Shown here: piece by piece, positions 63,424 to 64,000 of the stretch
Layout of the letters: each line of letters starts with the position of its first letter
Position numbering within the stretch: the stretch's first letter is position 1
From: an uncultured Alphaproteobacteria bacterium
GTDB taxonomy: Bacteria > Pseudomonadota > Alphaproteobacteria > HIMB59 > GCA-002718135
Length of the DNA stretch: 64,000 bases
Direction: 5' to 3'
NCBI GenBank assembly: GCA_902572735.1
Contig: CACGGX010000001.1
Location: forward strand, 1-64,000
The notes under the pieces: generated by a model
What the model was told of the DNA's origin: nothing
The model's input: only the letters and a program-made list of their open reading frames with translations
The model's database searches: none
Made by a program: the position numbers and the translations under genes

Positions 63424-63546
63424 ATGGATGAAAAAAAAATTATACGAAACTTAATTATAGTAATTTTTTTCTTAGTGATTATTTATTCATTAGCTAGAGT
63501 TGGTGTAGGTTTAGATCTTAGCTTTGGACCTTATTTAAAAGAATAG
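63424..63546 (+). CDS. 40-residue single-pass membrane miniprotein
   Basis: Begins MDEKKIIRNLIIVIFFLVII and ends LSFGPYLKE. It has a positively charged N-terminus, one hydrophobic segment of about 17 residues and a short polar tail. It starts four bases after the MFS stop, so it may be co-translated, and ends just before the aminopeptidase stop on the other strand. No family recognised. Confidence 0.5.
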   Translation: MDEKKIIRNLIIVIFFLVIIYSLARVGVGLDLSFGPYLKE

Positions 63547-63551
63547 TAGAT

Positions 63552-64000
63552 TTAGTTACACCATTCTCCTTGTTTAAATATTGGCGTTACAGCTCCATCC
63601 TTATCAACACCGTCAACATCAATTTTACCTGAGCCAATCATCCAATCAATGTGTATCATACTTGAATTGCCACCTCTTTGAGTGATTTCATCTTTCGATA
63701 AATCTTTTTTCGATTTGAAACATTTTGAGTAACATTGACCCAAAGCTATATGAGAAGCAGCATTCTCGTCAAATAAAGTGTTATAGAAAGTTATTCCTAA
63801 TTGCGAGATAGGTGAACTATTTGGAACTAAAGCTACTTCACCAAGTCTTCTTGAGCCCTCATCTGAATCGAGAACTTTTAATAAAACATCTTGTCCTTTA
63901 GAAGATTTTGCTTCAACAATTTTGCCTTCTTCAAAGCGAACATTAATATCTTCAATTAGTGTTCCTTGATACGATAGAGGTTTGGTTGAGCAAACTTCCC
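63552..64000 (-). CDS. M29 family aminopeptidase, N-terminus cut by window edge
   Basis: About 149 C-terminal residues are visible. LGEVALVPNSSPIS, FYNTLFDENAASHIALG and HIDWMIGSGKIDVDG, ending FKQGEWCN, are the C-terminal half of M29 (AmpS/PepS-type) metallo-aminopeptidases, with Glu, His and Asp metal ligands. The N-terminal part and the start lie beyond 64000. It is convergent with the miniprotein. Confidence 0.9.
   Translation of the reverse strand, partial: EVCSTKPLSYQGTLIEDINVRFEEGKIVEAKSSKGQDVLLKVLDSDEGSRRLGEVALVPNSSPISQLGITFYNTLFDENAASHIALGQCYSKCFKSKKDLSKDEITQRGGNSSMIHIDWMIGSGKIDVDGVDKDGAVTPIFKQGEWCN

Overview
The window is a gene-dense, strongly AT-rich stretch of bacterial chromosome that is almost entirely housekeeping metabolism. 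It carries about 65 protein genes, one tRNA, one recognisable riboswitch and a few candidate structured RNAs. I see no prophage, insertion sequence, CRISPR array or plasmid gene. It looks like a marine-type, streamlined alphaproteobacterium. The evidence is a GcrA cell-cycle regulator, a SAM-II riboswitch before metX-metW, an F1 ATPase operon (atpHAGDC) without F0 genes, a continuous sdhCDAB-mdh-sucCDAB-lpd run, and ffh-rpsP-rimM-trmD-rplS followed by leuCDB-asd. Intergenic gaps are tiny and ATGA or TAATG overlaps are common. Low-GC lineages such as SAR11 or HIMB59/AEGEAN-169-like bacteria fit, but I cannot assign a genus from this alone.

Layout. 1-3.7 kb: an acyl-CoA ligase (cut by the window edge) and a two-function beta-oxidation enzyme. 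3.8-10.1 kb: argH-lptM-lysA, a zinc-ribbon membrane protein, plsC, then tyrC with a chorismate mutase-HisC fusion. 10.1-12.8 kb: promoter, SAM-II riboswitch, metX-metW-gloB. 12.9-19.8 kb: rplU-rpmA-obg-proB-proA-nadD-rsfS-ctpA-rppH, probably one operon. 19.8-26.7 kb (minus): the ATP synthase F1 operon behind priA. 26.7-29.6 kb: transaldolase-like enzyme, DUF484, a secreted HEXXH protein and a DUF1737 protein.

29.6-42.8 kb (minus) holds most of the TCA cycle in one direction: sdhCDAB, mdh, sucCD, sucAB, lpd, then an MFS carrier. The only gap over 300 bp (42791-43119) carries the likely sdh promoter and a candidate structured RNA. 43.1-48.8 kb: alpha/beta hydrolase, ZapE-type ATPase, a 46-residue coupled small protein, an MFS carrier, a family 5 uracil-DNA glycosylase, DUF924, a nucleoside hydrolase and tRNA-Arg(UCG). 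48.8-56.6 kb (minus): ffh-rpsP-rimM-trmD-rplS-leuC-leuD-leuB-asd, with a hairpin in the ffh leader that appears to cover its ribosome binding site. 56.8-64 kb: dapF-mtaB-ftsY-yciB, pgk, gcrA, an MFS carrier, a 40-residue membrane miniprotein and the C-terminal part of an M29 aminopeptidase.

The genes together cover Arg, Lys, Pro, Met, Leu and aromatic amino acid synthesis, respiration and ATP synthesis, the SRP pathway (Ffh and its receptor FtsY) and ribosome biogenesis. The points most worth checking are the RNA elements at 42982-43122, 56583-56630 and 10163-10250, the secreted HEXXH protein, the coupled small ORFs, and the matching acidic tails on ribosomal proteins S16 and L19.
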